This document shows positions 25,726 to 34,779 of a DNA stretch of 64,000 bases, one piece after another. Every line of letters starts with the position of its first letter. The stretch's first letter is position 1. The stretch lies in contig NZ_CP107945.1 of the NCBI RefSeq assembly GCF_036057275.1, forward strand, positions 186,001-250,000. The letters run 5' to 3'. The notes under the pieces are model-generated. The model did not search any database, had not been told where the DNA came from, and worked only from the letters and a program-made list of their open reading frames with translations. The translations under genes were made by a program, and so were the position numbers. Source of the DNA: Streptomyces sp. NBC_00390. GTDB taxonomy: Bacteria; Actinomycetota; Actinomycetes; Streptomycetales; Streptomycetaceae.

Positions 25726-27525
25726 TCAGGAACGGGCCACGGAGAAACCGCTGCAGTTGAGGCCGAGCACAGCGCCGTCCAGGTGGCCGGGGGTGGCGGA
25801 GTCGTACCGCGCGGCCAGGTTGACCATCATCCAGTCCGGGGGCTGTTCGATCCAGTACGCGCCGTTGAGCAGAAGCTCGCCGTCGGAGTAGGTCCCGCTC
25901 ATCGCGAACGAGCCGCGGGGCACGAGCGGATTGCGCGGGTCAGGGAAGAAGCTGAACACCGCCGAGACATCCCCGTCGCCCTCGTCCTCGATGGTCAGCG
26001 ACAGGCCCGTGATGCCCTGGTTGCAGACATAGCTGCCGATCCAGCTCCCGGTGATCTCGTCGACACCGCTGACGGGCGTGGGAGACGGTTCGGGCGTGAA
26101 ACTGCTGGTCTCCACCACGGGTGACGCGGACGGTTCGGTGCTCGGCACATATGAAGACGTCACGGTCCCGGTCGGGGAGGGCTCGTACGAGGAGGTCTCG
26201 GACGGGCCGGCAGAGGAGGAGGAGGAGGACGCTCCGCCGCCGCTCCCCGAGGAGTTCCCCGACCCGAAGATGGCCTCCGCCTGCCACGCGAAGACGCCGA
26301 TGAGCACCACTGCGGCGGCGGACGCGAGGGCCAGTCGCCGCCGCGCGGGGTGGAGGGTGGGACTCGGTGCACCAGCGGGTCGCGTGTCCGCCGGACCGGG
26401 CGCCGGCCCCGGTGCCGGTGTCGGTGTCGGATGTGGTGCAGGCACTGGTGCAGGCGGCGGCGCTGGTACCGGCGTCGGCGGCACCGCGGGGGGCGGGGTG
26501 GGCGACGACGGCGGTACGGGCGGGGGCGACGGTGTCCGGCCGCCCGGCGCGGTGCGCGTCACCGCGTCGGACTGCTGCGAGCGGGGGTCGTCCCGGCCAC
26601 CGGCACCGGCCCCCGCCGCGTCCGCGACGGTCTGGGCGTACTCACGTACCGTCCCGGCGATGGTGTCCGGCAGCCACGAGGCGCTGGTGAACAGCAGCGT
26701 GGTCTTCGCGGCGCCCGCCCCGTCCGTCATCTCCGACAGCACGTCGCCGATCGCGGGGCGGTCGGCCGGGTCCTTCGCGAGGCACCGCGCCACCAGCGGC
26801 CGCAGCCCCGGCGGAACAGCGGCCAGGTCGGGTTCGGAGTACACGATCCGGAACATCAGGCCCTGGGCCGAGCCCGTACCGAAGGGCCCCGTCCCCGACG
26901 CCGTGAACGCCAGCACCGCACCCAGCGCGAACACATCACTCGCCGGGCCTACTCGGCCACCCGTCAGCTGTTCGGGCGACATGAAGCCCGGGGTGCCGAT
27001 CACAGCCCCGGTGCGCGTGATGGCACTGACCTCGCTCGCGACGGAGATCCCGAAGTCGATCACCCGCGGACCGTCCGAGGCCAGCAGTACGTTGGAGGGC
27101 TTCAGGTCACGGTGGACCAGGCCGGCTGCGTGGATCGCCTCCAGCGCCTCCGCCAGTCCCGCGGCCAGCGACGTCACGGGCCCCTCGGGCCAGGCGCCGG
27201 ACCGTGCCACCGCCACATCGAGCGACATACCCGGCACATAGGCCGTGGCCAGCCACGGCGGGTCGGCGTCCGGGTCTGCGTCGACGACCCCGGCGGTGAA
27301 CACCCCGTTCACCCTCCGGGCTGCCGTCACCTCGCGCGCGAAACGCTGCCGGAACTCGTGGTCCTCGGCGAGTTCGGGCCGCACCACCTTCACGGCGACC
27401 GCTCGTCCGCCCCGCGAACGGCCGAGATACACCCGCCCCATTCCGCCCGCCCCCAGCCGTGCCACCAGCCGGTACGGTCCTACTTCGCGCGGATCGCCCG
27501 CGCCCAGCGGCTTCAGCGCTTCCAT
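25726..27525 (-). CDS. Membrane-anchored Ser/Thr protein kinase
   Basis: 599 residues from ATG 27525 (the 11 preceding codons are unlikely). A Hanks-type kinase domain (about 15-270): glycine loop LGAGGMGRVYLG, AVKVV Lys, catalytic HRDLKPSNVLL, DFGIS and a GTPGFMSPEQ activation segment. Then a Pro-rich linker, a single membrane helix (LALASAAAVVLIGVFAW), a Ser-rich stretch and a ~100-residue extracellular beta-rich domain (EITGSWIGSYVCNQGITGL) with paired Cys. No PASTA repeats, so it is not PknB-like. The sensor target is unknown. Monocistronic, reading away from a 660-base upstream region. Confidence 0.93.
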   Translation of the reverse strand: MEALKPLGAGDPREVGPYRLVARLGAGGMGRVYLGRSRGGRAVAVKVVRPELAEDHEFRQRFAREVTAARRVNGVFTAGVVDADPDADPPWLATAYVPGMSLDVAVARSGAWPEGPVTSLAAGLAEALEAIHAAGLVHRDLKPSNVLLASDGPRVIDFGISVASEVSAITRTGAVIGTPGFMSPEQLTGGRVGPASDVFALGAVLAFTASGTGPFGTGSAQGLMFRIVYSEPDLAAVPPGLRPLVARCLAKDPADRPAIGDVLSEMTDGAGAAKTTLLFTSASWLPDTIAGTVREYAQTVADAAGAGAGGRDDPRSQQSDAVTRTAPGGRTPSPPPVPPSSPTPPPAVPPTPVPAPPPAPVPAPHPTPTPAPGPAPGPADTRPAGAPSPTLHPARRRLALASAAAVVLIGVFAWQAEAIFGSGNSSGSGGGASSSSSSAGPSETSSYEPSPTGTVTSSYVPSTEPSASPVVETSSFTPEPSPTPVSGVDEITGSWIGSYVCNQGITGLSLTIEDEGDGDVSAVFSFFPDPRNPLVPRGSFAMSGTYSDGELLLNGAYWIEQPPDWMMVNLAARYDSATPGHLDGAVLGLNCSGFSVARS

Positions 27526-28188
27526 CGCCGCATTCCCCCCAGGTCCGCGTATGCGCATCGCGGATGGCTCATATGGTGCAGCAGGTAAGCGCTCACATGG
27601 GCAGTTATCCGGAAATGAAGCCGCTCAACGGCATGGTCACCGCCAATCGGACACGCTTCCCCATGAGGTACGGATCTACGGGCAGGAGTGCCGGGCCCGG
27701 CGTGCGCCCGGGGCCGGCGGCGACGGCACGACCGCGGCCGACTGCCGTTGCGACACACGGAGGCGGCAATCGCCGTCACCACTGTTCGGAGGGAGTGCCG
27801 GTCCCGCATGCGGGGCATGGGCCACCCCTCGGTCCTCGGGTGAGGAGCCGGCGACAGTGAGTCATTCGCCGGCCGCAGAACGGCGGCGGCGTGTGATCCC
27901 ACGCATAGGAGCCACATCACTTCCTAACGGCGGTAGTAGCGGAACGACCCTCACTTCCCCGCATAAAGGCACCGCACGAGATCATTTCGGACATTCCTCT
28001 GTAGTCGGGTAGTACATCGGGCCTTTGCGTGGTCCCGAGGGCGCCGCTAACCATGGCTGTCGTTCCGGGGAGCCACTCGCCGGACAGGGCGGACCTCCGC
28101 TCGCACGCTCCGGCCCGCCGGACGAAGCCCCGCTTCGCTCCCACGGCCGGGCTCCCCCCGACACCCCTTCTTGGAGAGTTGCATCCCC
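27526..28188. other. 663-base divergent intergenic region (kinase / lytic transglycosylase)
   Basis: No gene supported. The last ~180 bases form the 5' leader of the transglycosylase gene and include CGCCGCTAACC (about 28046) and CCGGGGAGCCAC (about 28067), two blocks reminiscent of the c-di-AMP (ydaO) riboswitch. Confidence 0.4.
28010..28160 (+). promoter_or_regulatory. Possible degenerate ydaO (c-di-AMP) riboswitch in the transglycosylase leader
   Basis: The ydaO class is known to precede many Streptomyces cell-wall hydrolase genes. Here CCGCTAACC and GGGGAGCCA blocks are present in the right order, followed by AGGGCGGA where GGGTGAA would be expected. The distance between the first two blocks is short, so the fold may not form. 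Weak call. Confidence 0.25.
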
Positions 28189-28704
28189 ATGACCGCTCGC
28201 ACGCAGACCAGCACCAGCCGTATCGCCCGACTCCGCACCTTCTCGTTCGCCGGTATCGCCACCGTCTGCGCTTCGGCCGCAGCTCTCACGCTGGCCCCCT
28301 CCGCCCACGCGGCACCGAAGGCACCGGCGAGCACCGCGGCGGACGCTGCGGCGGTCACGGCCAAGAAGGCGAAGAAGGCCTACCCGAACAACCTCGACGG
28401 CTGGATCCGGGAGGCGCTGGACATCATGAAGAAGCACGACATCCCCGGCAGCTACGAGGGCCTGCACCGCAACATCATGCGCGAGTCCAGCGGTAACCCG
28501 CTGGCCCAGAACAACTGGGACGTCAACGCGCAGAACGGCACGCCTTCCAAGGGTCTGCTCCAGGTCATCCAGCCGACCTTCGACGCCTACCACGTCCCGG
28601 GCACCCCGCACGAGCTGACCGACCCGGTCGCCAACATCACCGCGGCCGCCAACTACGCCGCCGACCGGTACGGCTCGATCGACAACGTCGACTCCGCCTA
28701 CTGA
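28189..28704 (+). CDS. Secreted SLT-domain lytic transglycosylase
   Basis: 171 residues from ATG 28189 (TTGGAGAG upstream). Signal peptide ends at AHAAPKA. It is followed by a linker and a compact goose-lysozyme/SLT fold: LHRNIMRESSGNPLAQNNWD with the catalytic Glu in RESSGN, then GTPSKGLLQVIQPTF and ITAAANYAADRYGS. It cleaves peptidoglycan glycan strands outside the membrane. Stand-alone small SLT proteins of this type are characteristic of Streptomyces and linked to spore germination and growth. Confidence 0.92.
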   Translation: MTARTQTSTSRIARLRTFSFAGIATVCASAAALTLAPSAHAAPKAPASTAADAAAVTAKKAKKAYPNNLDGWIREALDIMKKHDIPGSYEGLHRNIMRESSGNPLAQNNWDVNAQNGTPSKGLLQVIQPTFDAYHVPGTPHELTDPVANITAAANYAADRYGSIDNVDSAY

Positions 28705-28798
28705 GCCACCCGCGAAGTACGCGGTGCCGGCCGTCAGGCCGGCGGCGGCCGTGTGTGAGGCCGGCCGGCGGAGCTCATCGGGGCAGTCCGCCGGCGCC

Positions 28799-28954
28799 AT
28801 GGCCGCGAGCATGTTCTGCGCGCTGCTCGGTGCCGTGACGGCTCTCGTCGTGCTGAGCAGGATCCACAACCGCCAGTTGTCGGCCCGGTCACTCGACGGC
28901 ACCGCCCGGGACAGCGCTGAGCCGCTCAGGGCAGCGGCGCGCCGCGAGCCGTGA
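28799..28954 (+). CDS. Possible small membrane protein
   Basis: 51 residues from ATG 28799: a single hydrophobic helix (MFCALLGAVTALVVLSRI) and a short basic tail. Its end overlaps the 3' end of the convergent aldo/keto reductase gene by 29 bases. No family recognised and no clear ribosome binding site; may be spurious. Confidence 0.3.
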   Translation: MAASMFCALLGAVTALVVLSRIHNRQLSARSLDGTARDSAEPLRAAARREP

Positions 28955-29882
28955 GCCACAGGGCATACCACTCCTCGTGGGTGAGGTCCACCTCCCGCAG
29001 CGCGGCGTCGCGGCAGGCCCGGATACGCTCGGGGCGCGCGCTGCCGATCACCGGCGCGATCCGCGCCGGATGCCGCTGCAGCCACCACAGCAGGATCGTC
29101 TCGGGCGTCGTGCCCTTCTTGTCCGCCAGTGACCTGATGAGCTGTGCCGTCGCGTGCTCGGCCGGCGTCTCCTGCCGGCCGGTGAAGCGGCCCTGGGCGA
29201 GAGACCCCCACGCCTGGAGGACGATCCCGTTCTCCCGGCAGAACTCGAGCGTTCCGAACGGGAAACCTACGGCCGCGGCTCCCGGGGTGTTCACAAGGAC
29301 ACCCGCTTCGAGCCAGTCCCGTCGCAGCAGACTCATCTCCAACTGGTTTGCGACGAGCGGGACATCGAGCCGCACCTGCAGGGGTGCCACTTGTGCGGCA
29401 CCCATGTTGGACACACCGAACTGCCGGACCAGGCCCTGCCGGTGCAGCGAGGTCAGCGCCTCCGCGATGTCGTCCGGGTCCGCCAACGGGTCGGGCCGGT
29501 GCAGCAGCAGCACATCGATGACATCCGTCCGCAGGCGGGCCAGGCTCTCCTCGACCCGCCGGACGATGCTCGCTGCGCGCAGGTCGTAGATGCCGGGCCG
29601 CTCGGCGTCCGCCAGGCGGATACCGCACTTGGTCTGTACGACGATGCGCTCACGCAGTCCTGGCGTGCGGTCGAGCACCTCGCCGAAGACCGCTTCGGCC
29701 TTCCCGTGCCGGTAGATGTCGGCATGGTCGAACGTGGTGACCCCACTGTCCAGCGCCGCCTCCACCGCGGCCTCGGCGGCCGCGATGTCCGTTGCGCCGT
29801 AGGGTTCGGTGTCCCAGCTGCCACCCAGCCCCATGCATCCGTACAGCAGCCGCCCGCCGCCGGTCCCCGCTGGTGCCGTCAT
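28926..29882 (-). CDS. Aldo/keto reductase (YdhF-like)
   Basis: 318 residues from ATG 29882 (GGAGGAC upstream). AKR TIM barrel with the catalytic tetrad residues in TTFDHADIYRHGKAE (Asp, Tyr) and VVQTKCGIR (Lys), plus LLLHRPDPL (His). NADPH-binding end with IAPVIGSARPERIRAC. It reduces carbonyls with NADPH; substrate unknown. The transglutaminase-like gene ends 18 bases upstream and may share the transcript. Confidence 0.92.
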   Translation of the reverse strand: MTAPAGTGGGRLLYGCMGLGGSWDTEPYGATDIAAAEAAVEAALDSGVTTFDHADIYRHGKAEAVFGEVLDRTPGLRERIVVQTKCGIRLADAERPGIYDLRAASIVRRVEESLARLRTDVIDVLLLHRPDPLADPDDIAEALTSLHRQGLVRQFGVSNMGAAQVAPLQVRLDVPLVANQLEMSLLRRDWLEAGVLVNTPGAAAVGFPFGTLEFCRENGIVLQAWGSLAQGRFTGRQETPAEHATAQLIRSLADKKGTTPETILLWWLQRHPARIAPVIGSARPERIRACRDAALREVDLTHEEWYALWLTARGAPLP

Positions 29883-29900
29883 ACCGTCCTCCCCGTCCAC

Positions 29901-30653
29901 TCAGGCTGCCGCTCGACGGCCCAGCACAGCACCGCCGATGATCCTTGCCGGCGGGCACAGGGTCTGGCCGTACGTGGCGAAGAGGTCGTCCCGCGAGGAG
30001 AAACGGCCGAGGTCCTCGCGTACCTGCGCGGACAGGTCGAGGGACGAACAGCTGTCCGCGCCGCAGGTGGAGCCGTCCCAGTCCACCGCGGTGGAGGACA
30101 GCGCCTCGAAGAGCGTCTGCGAGCCGGTGTTGGTGAAACCGCTCGGATTGGCCTCACTGAGCGCGTCGAGCGGCGCGTACAGCTCGGAGACGTTCAGCCA
30201 GGTGCCCTTGATGCGGAATTCCGGCCAGGCAAGAACGACGGCATCGGGAACCAAGGGACGCAGCCGCGGGAAGCGGGGGTACCAGAACGAGCCGTCCACC
30301 AGCAGGCCGCGCACCCGGGTGGGTGTCCCGGCCGCGCGGGCGACCGCTTCGAGCACGGCGAGGCGCTGGCTGCACGAGCCGACGCCACGTGCCAGCGTCC
30401 GCGAGACGGACTGTGTGTCGTTCAGTGCATAGACCGGCCGGACCTGCTCGCTGATGAGCCGGTGCCCGGCCCGCAGCAGCGCAAGCTCTCCGGGCTCGGA
30501 GGCGGCGGCGCGTGCGGCTGCGAGGAGGTGCTGCACCCGCTCGTGACGCCAGTCCAGGATCGGGGTGTCGCTCACGGACCCGGTGCGGTCGACGGGACCG
30601 GTCGGCGCGGGTCGCCGGTGTCGCCACCACGGAGTGAACACAGCGCTTGTCAT
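29901..30653 (-). CDS. Transglutaminase-like superfamily protein
   Basis: 250 residues. The core GVGSCSQRLAVLEAVARAAG carries the Cys of the transglutaminase/peptidase fold, followed by TRVRGLLVDGSFWYPRF and VLAWPEFRIKGTWLNVSE, where the His and Asp would lie. The canonical His is not obvious, so activity is uncertain. No signal peptide. Such proteins occur as stand-alone proteases or amidases, or as leader peptidases in peptide pathways; no precursor peptide is seen beside it. Confidence 0.65.
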   Translation of the reverse strand: MTSAVFTPWWRHRRPAPTGPVDRTGSVSDTPILDWRHERVQHLLAAARAAASEPGELALLRAGHRLISEQVRPVYALNDTQSVSRTLARGVGSCSQRLAVLEAVARAAGTPTRVRGLLVDGSFWYPRFPRLRPLVPDAVVLAWPEFRIKGTWLNVSELYAPLDALSEANPSGFTNTGSQTLFEALSSTAVDWDGSTCGADSCSSLDLSAQVREDLGRFSSRDDLFATYGQTLCPPARIIGGAVLGRRAAA

Positions 30654-30700
30654 GCGGGAATGCTACGAGGCTTCGGCACCGGCTCCGCCACCGGCCTCCA

Positions 30701-31222
30701 TCAGCTGGTTGAGGGGCCCGTCGGCCAGGGGATGGCGCGCTGGCCGACGACGACTGGAAGCCCTGCCAGTACGCCGGGTCCGACGAGTCCGGTCTGGCCG
30801 AGGACCGAAGCCTGATCCCGGTAGATGTGTTCGCTCGAGATCAGGGCGCCGTCGAAGGAGACGACCGCGACGACTGCGACGCTGACGGGCCGCCCGGTCG
30901 GGGCGATGCCGGGAAGGATCCAGGGGACCTCGATGTCGTGGGTGAACGAGACCAGCATTTCGTCCACGATGCGGTCGTGGCCCGTCGTGCGGGTCAGCGT
31001 CGTGATCGCGAAGTCCTGCGGGTTGTGACCGATGAACCAGCGCCGGTAGAAGTCGCGTACGGGTTCCCGGCCACGGGCGCCCATGGCGGTGGGCACATGG
31101 AGCACCACGGGCGTGTCCGTCATCGTGGCCATGGTCGTGTCGACATCGAGCGAGGCGAACTCACCGCTGGTGTGGAGCTCCCAGACGCGTTCAAGTTCCG
31201 AGGGGTCAGGGACCGTGGTCAT
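30701..31222 (-). CDS. SnoaL-like (NTF2 fold) protein
   Basis: 173 residues from ATG 31222, which overlaps the methyltransferase stop by 17 bases. The NTF2-like fold is recognisable from the MATMTDTPVVLHVP segment, VRDFYRRWFIGHNPQDF and the DEMLVSFTHDIEVPWILPG core. Members act as cyclases, isomerases or hydrolases on small ligands. The third gene of a coupled trio with the methyltransferase and hydrolase. Confidence 0.8.
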   Translation of the reverse strand: MTTVPDPSELERVWELHTSGEFASLDVDTTMATMTDTPVVLHVPTAMGARGREPVRDFYRRWFIGHNPQDFAITTLTRTTGHDRIVDEMLVSFTHDIEVPWILPGIAPTGRPVSVAVVAVVSFDGALISSEHIYRDQASVLGQTGLVGPGVLAGLPVVVGQRAIPWPTGPSTS

Positions 31223-32045
31223 CAGGGGTTTCCTCCGGTTTCCGTCCCCAGGCGGTGAGCATGCCCGGTGAGAGGGCGGCGCATTCGGGCCGGTCCAGGT
31301 AGCGGATCGCCGCGTCGACCGTCGGCCCGTCGGCGAGGCCCGTGGCCGTGATCGCGTCCCGGGCGCGCTCCCATGTATCGGCCCAGAAGCGGCTGATGGG
31401 ACTGCCCGGCAGCAGGGGCGGCACATGGATCTCGGCCGCTACGGAGGCCAGGCCCGCTGCCCGCAGCAGTTCGGGGTAGCGCGGCACCCAAGAGATGTCG
31501 GTGCCGATGGTGTCCCGCAGTCCTCGCCACATCGCCCGCATCACCTGGGTGTAGGCGGTGACGGGTGCCGCGGCGGTGGTCAGGTCGATCGCGTCGCTGA
31601 GGACCAGTACACCGCCCGGCGCGACGAGTTCGGCCAGTGCGCCGATCATGCGCTCCCGGTCGGGCAGGTGCATGAGGACGAACCGCGCGTGGACGAGGCG
31701 GAACCGGCCGGGGTCGAAGTCCGGCGCGGTGATGTCCGCCTCCAGCACGCTGAGTCCGGGTGCGGGCCGGCCGGTGAGGAAGCGTACGTCGCGGTCGACC
31801 GCGAGCACGCTCGCCACCCCGGCTTCGTCCAGCAGTCGGCGGGACACCGTTCCCGTGCCTGCGCCCACGTCGAGGCAGTGCCACCCCGGGCCCGCGCCCA
31901 GGGCCCGCAGCCGCGCCATGGTGGTGTCGTCGTACGCCAGGGCGCCGAAGTCGATGCGATCGCCCTCGCCCGCCTGTTCCGGGCGGAAGACCGCCTCGCC
32001 GTAGCTGCCGTCGCGCGATGCGTCGCCGCCGGGAGCGGTGTTCAC
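31206..32045 (-). CDS. SAM-dependent methyltransferase
   Basis: 279 residues from GTG 32045, which overlaps the hydrolase stop as GTGA. Class I Rossmann methyltransferase: motif I CLDVGAGTGTVSRRL, acidic post-I VLAVDRD, LEADITAPDFD, motif IV-like RLVHARFVLMHLPDRERM and VAPGGVLVLSDA. Substrate unknown. The strict overlap with both neighbours argues for stoichiometric co-expression of the three enzymes. Confidence 0.88.
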   Translation of the reverse strand: MNTAPGGDASRDGSYGEAVFRPEQAGEGDRIDFGALAYDDTTMARLRALGAGPGWHCLDVGAGTGTVSRRLLDEAGVASVLAVDRDVRFLTGRPAPGLSVLEADITAPDFDPGRFRLVHARFVLMHLPDRERMIGALAELVAPGGVLVLSDAIDLTTAAAPVTAYTQVMRAMWRGLRDTIGTDISWVPRYPELLRAAGLASVAAEIHVPPLLPGSPISRFWADTWERARDAITATGLADGPTVDAAIRYLDRPECAALSPGMLTAWGRKPEETPDDHGP

Positions 32046-33247
32046 GTTGCCGCGGGGGTGACGCCGAGAGTGTCGTCGAGCCAGTCGAAGACCCTCTGAT
32101 CGAACATCGAGCGGTTCCACGCCTGCGTGTGGCCGAGCTTCCCGTACTCGGCCTTCCGGAAATACGCGAGGTCCTTCGGACAGGTCAGCTTCTCGAAGAG
32201 GAGTTGGGCCTGGGCCGCGAGGGGGTCGTCGTCGTTCCCGCAGACGAGGGTGGGACACGTGATCTGCTCGGCGACACGGGACAGGCGGTAGCGGTCCGTC
32301 TCGATGACGTACTCCCCCAGGGTGTCCAGACCGTGCACCCACAGGGCGCGCTGGACCAGGGCCCAGCGGGCGACGGGATTCTCCACCACCGGTGCCAGGA
32401 GTTCGCCCATTTCCCCGGGGTCGACGTCGGGGACCCGGTCCCGCACCTCCTTCGGCAGTTGCAAGCCTTCGACAAGGTCCATCAGGCCCGGATCGGCGAC
32501 CAGTGCGGCGATCCGGTGCTCCCCGGACGCCCCCCGCGGCGCGAGGAAGCCACCGAAGCTCCACCCCATGGCGGCGACGCGCGAGGCGTCGATCTCCGGC
32601 CGGCCCGCCGCATAGTCCATGACGGGGCGCAGCACGTCCTCCCAGTCCGGGCGGATCGGCATGCCCTGCTCGATCAGGGTGCGGCCCTGGCCCGGGCCGT
32701 CGACCAGCAGACACGCGTATCCGCGCCGCACCGCCGGGACGGCGTGGGACCAGTACATCTCGTGGATGTTGGAGTCGTAGCCGTTGACGGCGAGCAGGGT
32801 GGGCCGGGCAACGGTTCTGTCGCCGTCAGGCAGGCAGAGGCAGCCCGGCAGTGTCGTGCCCTCGAAGGGGATCTCGACCAGTTCCACGGGACGGTCCGCC
32901 AGGGCGGCCATACGGCGGAAGCACTCGCTCTCCCGCCTGAACGACTCGACGAGCCGCGGATCGACAGGTGAGCCGAACAACGGCAGGTAGGAGACACGGT
33001 AGTACGTCGTGGCCCGCCAGAATCCGTCGACGGCGCTCACCCGGTGACCGTGGGCGGCGCTCGCCTCGGCCGCGGCGGCCACGCGCGCCGCGGTGGCCGT
33101 CCAGGCGCGGTGCCATGCGTCGCGGTCCCCGGCCGGGATCTGCTCGGCGACATGCACGCATTCGCCGTACTCGGCGCCACCGCGGTTGATCAGCTCCAGC
33201 GCCCGGTCGGCCAGGAACTGGAACAGCGGGTCGTCGAACAGCTTCAT
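32042..33247 (-). CDS. Alpha/beta hydrolase (FrsA/DLH-like)
   Basis: 401 residues. An N-terminal helical cap (about 1-130) precedes a hydrolase core with nucleophile elbow GWSFGGF, oxyanion segment LLAVNGYDSNIHEMYW, LLVDGPGQGRTL and a late His in KLGHTQAWN. This is the large 2,6-dihydropseudooxynicotine hydrolase/FrsA-like architecture with an N-terminal cap, acting on C-C or ester bonds. Head of a three-gene coupled operon. Confidence 0.85.
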   Translation of the reverse strand: MKLFDDPLFQFLADRALELINRGGAEYGECVHVAEQIPAGDRDAWHRAWTATAARVAAAAEASAAHGHRVSAVDGFWRATTYYRVSYLPLFGSPVDPRLVESFRRESECFRRMAALADRPVELVEIPFEGTTLPGCLCLPDGDRTVARPTLLAVNGYDSNIHEMYWSHAVPAVRRGYACLLVDGPGQGRTLIEQGMPIRPDWEDVLRPVMDYAAGRPEIDASRVAAMGWSFGGFLAPRGASGEHRIAALVADPGLMDLVEGLQLPKEVRDRVPDVDPGEMGELLAPVVENPVARWALVQRALWVHGLDTLGEYVIETDRYRLSRVAEQITCPTLVCGNDDDPLAAQAQLLFEKLTCPKDLAYFRKAEYGKLGHTQAWNRSMFDQRVFDWLDDTLGVTPAAT

Positions 33248-33369
33248 GACCGGACCTCTTCACACGGCAGGGCGGTACCGGGCGGGCCGTTTCCTGGCCG
33301 CCGCGCCACCGATCCTCCACCGGCAGGCGCCCACAGGGCCGAGGCGCGCCGTGCGGGCGGCCGACCGGC

Positions 33370-34779
33370 CTACAGCATGACGTGCTTGACCTGCGTGTAT
33401 TCCAGCAGGCCCGCCATGGAGAGATCGCTGCCGTAGCCGGAGTGCTTGACGCCGCCGTGCGGCATCTCGGACACGGTGGTGCCGTGGGTGTTCACCCAGA
33501 CGATGCCGGTGTGCAGTGCCCTGGTCGCCCGCATCGCGCGCTCGTGGTCCGTGGTCCACACGCCGGCCGCGAGGCCGAAGCGCACGCCGTTGGCGAGGCG
33601 AAGGGCCTCGGGCTCGTCCTTGAAAGGCTGGACGGTGACGACGGGCCCGAAGATCTCCTCCTGCACGATCTCGTCGTCCTGGCGGACACCCGCGACGACC
33701 GTGGCCTCGTGGAAGTAACCCGGCCGGGGAGCCCGGGTGCCTCCGGTGACGATCTCGGCGTGCTGCGGGAGACGGCTCAACAGACCTTCCACCCAAGAGA
33801 GTTGTGTGGCGTTGTTGAGCGGGCCGAAGTCGGCGGCCGGGCGCTGCTTCTCGGTGTGCGCGGCGAGTGCGGCGACGAACGCGTCGTGGATGCGGTGGTG
33901 CACCAGGAGTCTGGTCGGTGCGGTGCAGTCCTGGCCGGCGTTGTAGTAGGCGACGGCCGCGAGTTCGGACGCGGTGGAGTCGATGTCGATGTCGTCATGG
34001 ACGATGACCGCGGCATTGCCGCCGAGCTCGAGATGGACACGCTTGAGGTCTGCGGCCGCAGCGGTGGCGATCTCCCGGCCGGCGCGGACGCTGCCGGTGA
34101 CCGCGATCAGGCGGGTCATCGGATGGGTGACGAGTGCCTGGCCGGTGGCGCGGTCACCGCACACCACGTTGAGCACGCCGTCCGGAAGGTGTTCGGCCGC
34201 GATCCGGGCGAGCAGCACGGAGGAGCTGGGGGTGGTGTCGGCGGGCTTGAGAACAGTCGTGTTCCCTGCCGCGATGGCCGGGGCGATCTTCCAAGCCGCC
34301 ATCATCAGGGGATAGTTCCATGGCGTGATCTGGGCGCACACGCCTACCGGTTCGCGGCGCAGCAGTGAGGTGCGCCCCTCGGTGTACTCGCCCGCGGCGG
34401 CGCCGGGCAGATTCCGGGCGGCGCCCGCGAAGTAGCGCAAGGTGTCGGCGATGGCGGGCAGTTCGTCGCGGCGGAAGCGGGCTGCGGGTTTGCCGGTGTC
34501 CGCCGCCTCGGCGGCAAGAAGCTCATCGGCGTGGGCCTCGACGGTGTCGGCGATGCGCAGCAGCGCCCTCTGCCGTTCGGCCGGCGTGGTGGCCGACCAG
34601 CTTTCGTATGCGGCTGCCGCGGCGGCGCAGGCGGCATCGGTGTCCGCCCGGCCGGAGAGCGGAGCGCTGCGATGGACGCCGCCGGTGGCGGGATCGAGGA
34701 GTTCCGTCGTAGCGCCCGAGGCGGCGGGGACGTCCGCTCCCCCGATGTGGTTCAGGACCACGGCCGGTGTCTCAGCCAC
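33370..34779 (-). CDS. Aldehyde dehydrogenase, probable gamma-aminobutyraldehyde dehydrogenase
   Basis: 469 residues from GTG 34779, overlapping the amine oxidase stop by 8 bases. ALDH fold with ITPWNYPLMMAAWKIAPA, catalytic Glu in HLELGGNAAVIV, catalytic Cys in NAGQDCTAPTR and EEIFGPVVTVQPF. It likely oxidises 4-aminobutyraldehyde (from putrescine oxidation) to GABA. The overlap with a flavin amine oxidase and the Pot transporter supports this substrate. Confidence 0.9.
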   Translation of the reverse strand: MAETPAVVLNHIGGADVPAASGATTELLDPATGGVHRSAPLSGRADTDAACAAAAAAYESWSATTPAERQRALLRIADTVEAHADELLAAEAADTGKPAARFRRDELPAIADTLRYFAGAARNLPGAAAGEYTEGRTSLLRREPVGVCAQITPWNYPLMMAAWKIAPAIAAGNTTVLKPADTTPSSSVLLARIAAEHLPDGVLNVVCGDRATGQALVTHPMTRLIAVTGSVRAGREIATAAAADLKRVHLELGGNAAVIVHDDIDIDSTASELAAVAYYNAGQDCTAPTRLLVHHRIHDAFVAALAAHTEKQRPAADFGPLNNATQLSWVEGLLSRLPQHAEIVTGGTRAPRPGYFHEATVVAGVRQDDEIVQEEIFGPVVTVQPFKDEPEALRLANGVRFGLAAGVWTTDHERAMRATRALHTGIVWVNTHGTTVSEMPHGGVKHSGYGSDLSMAGLLEYTQVKHVML

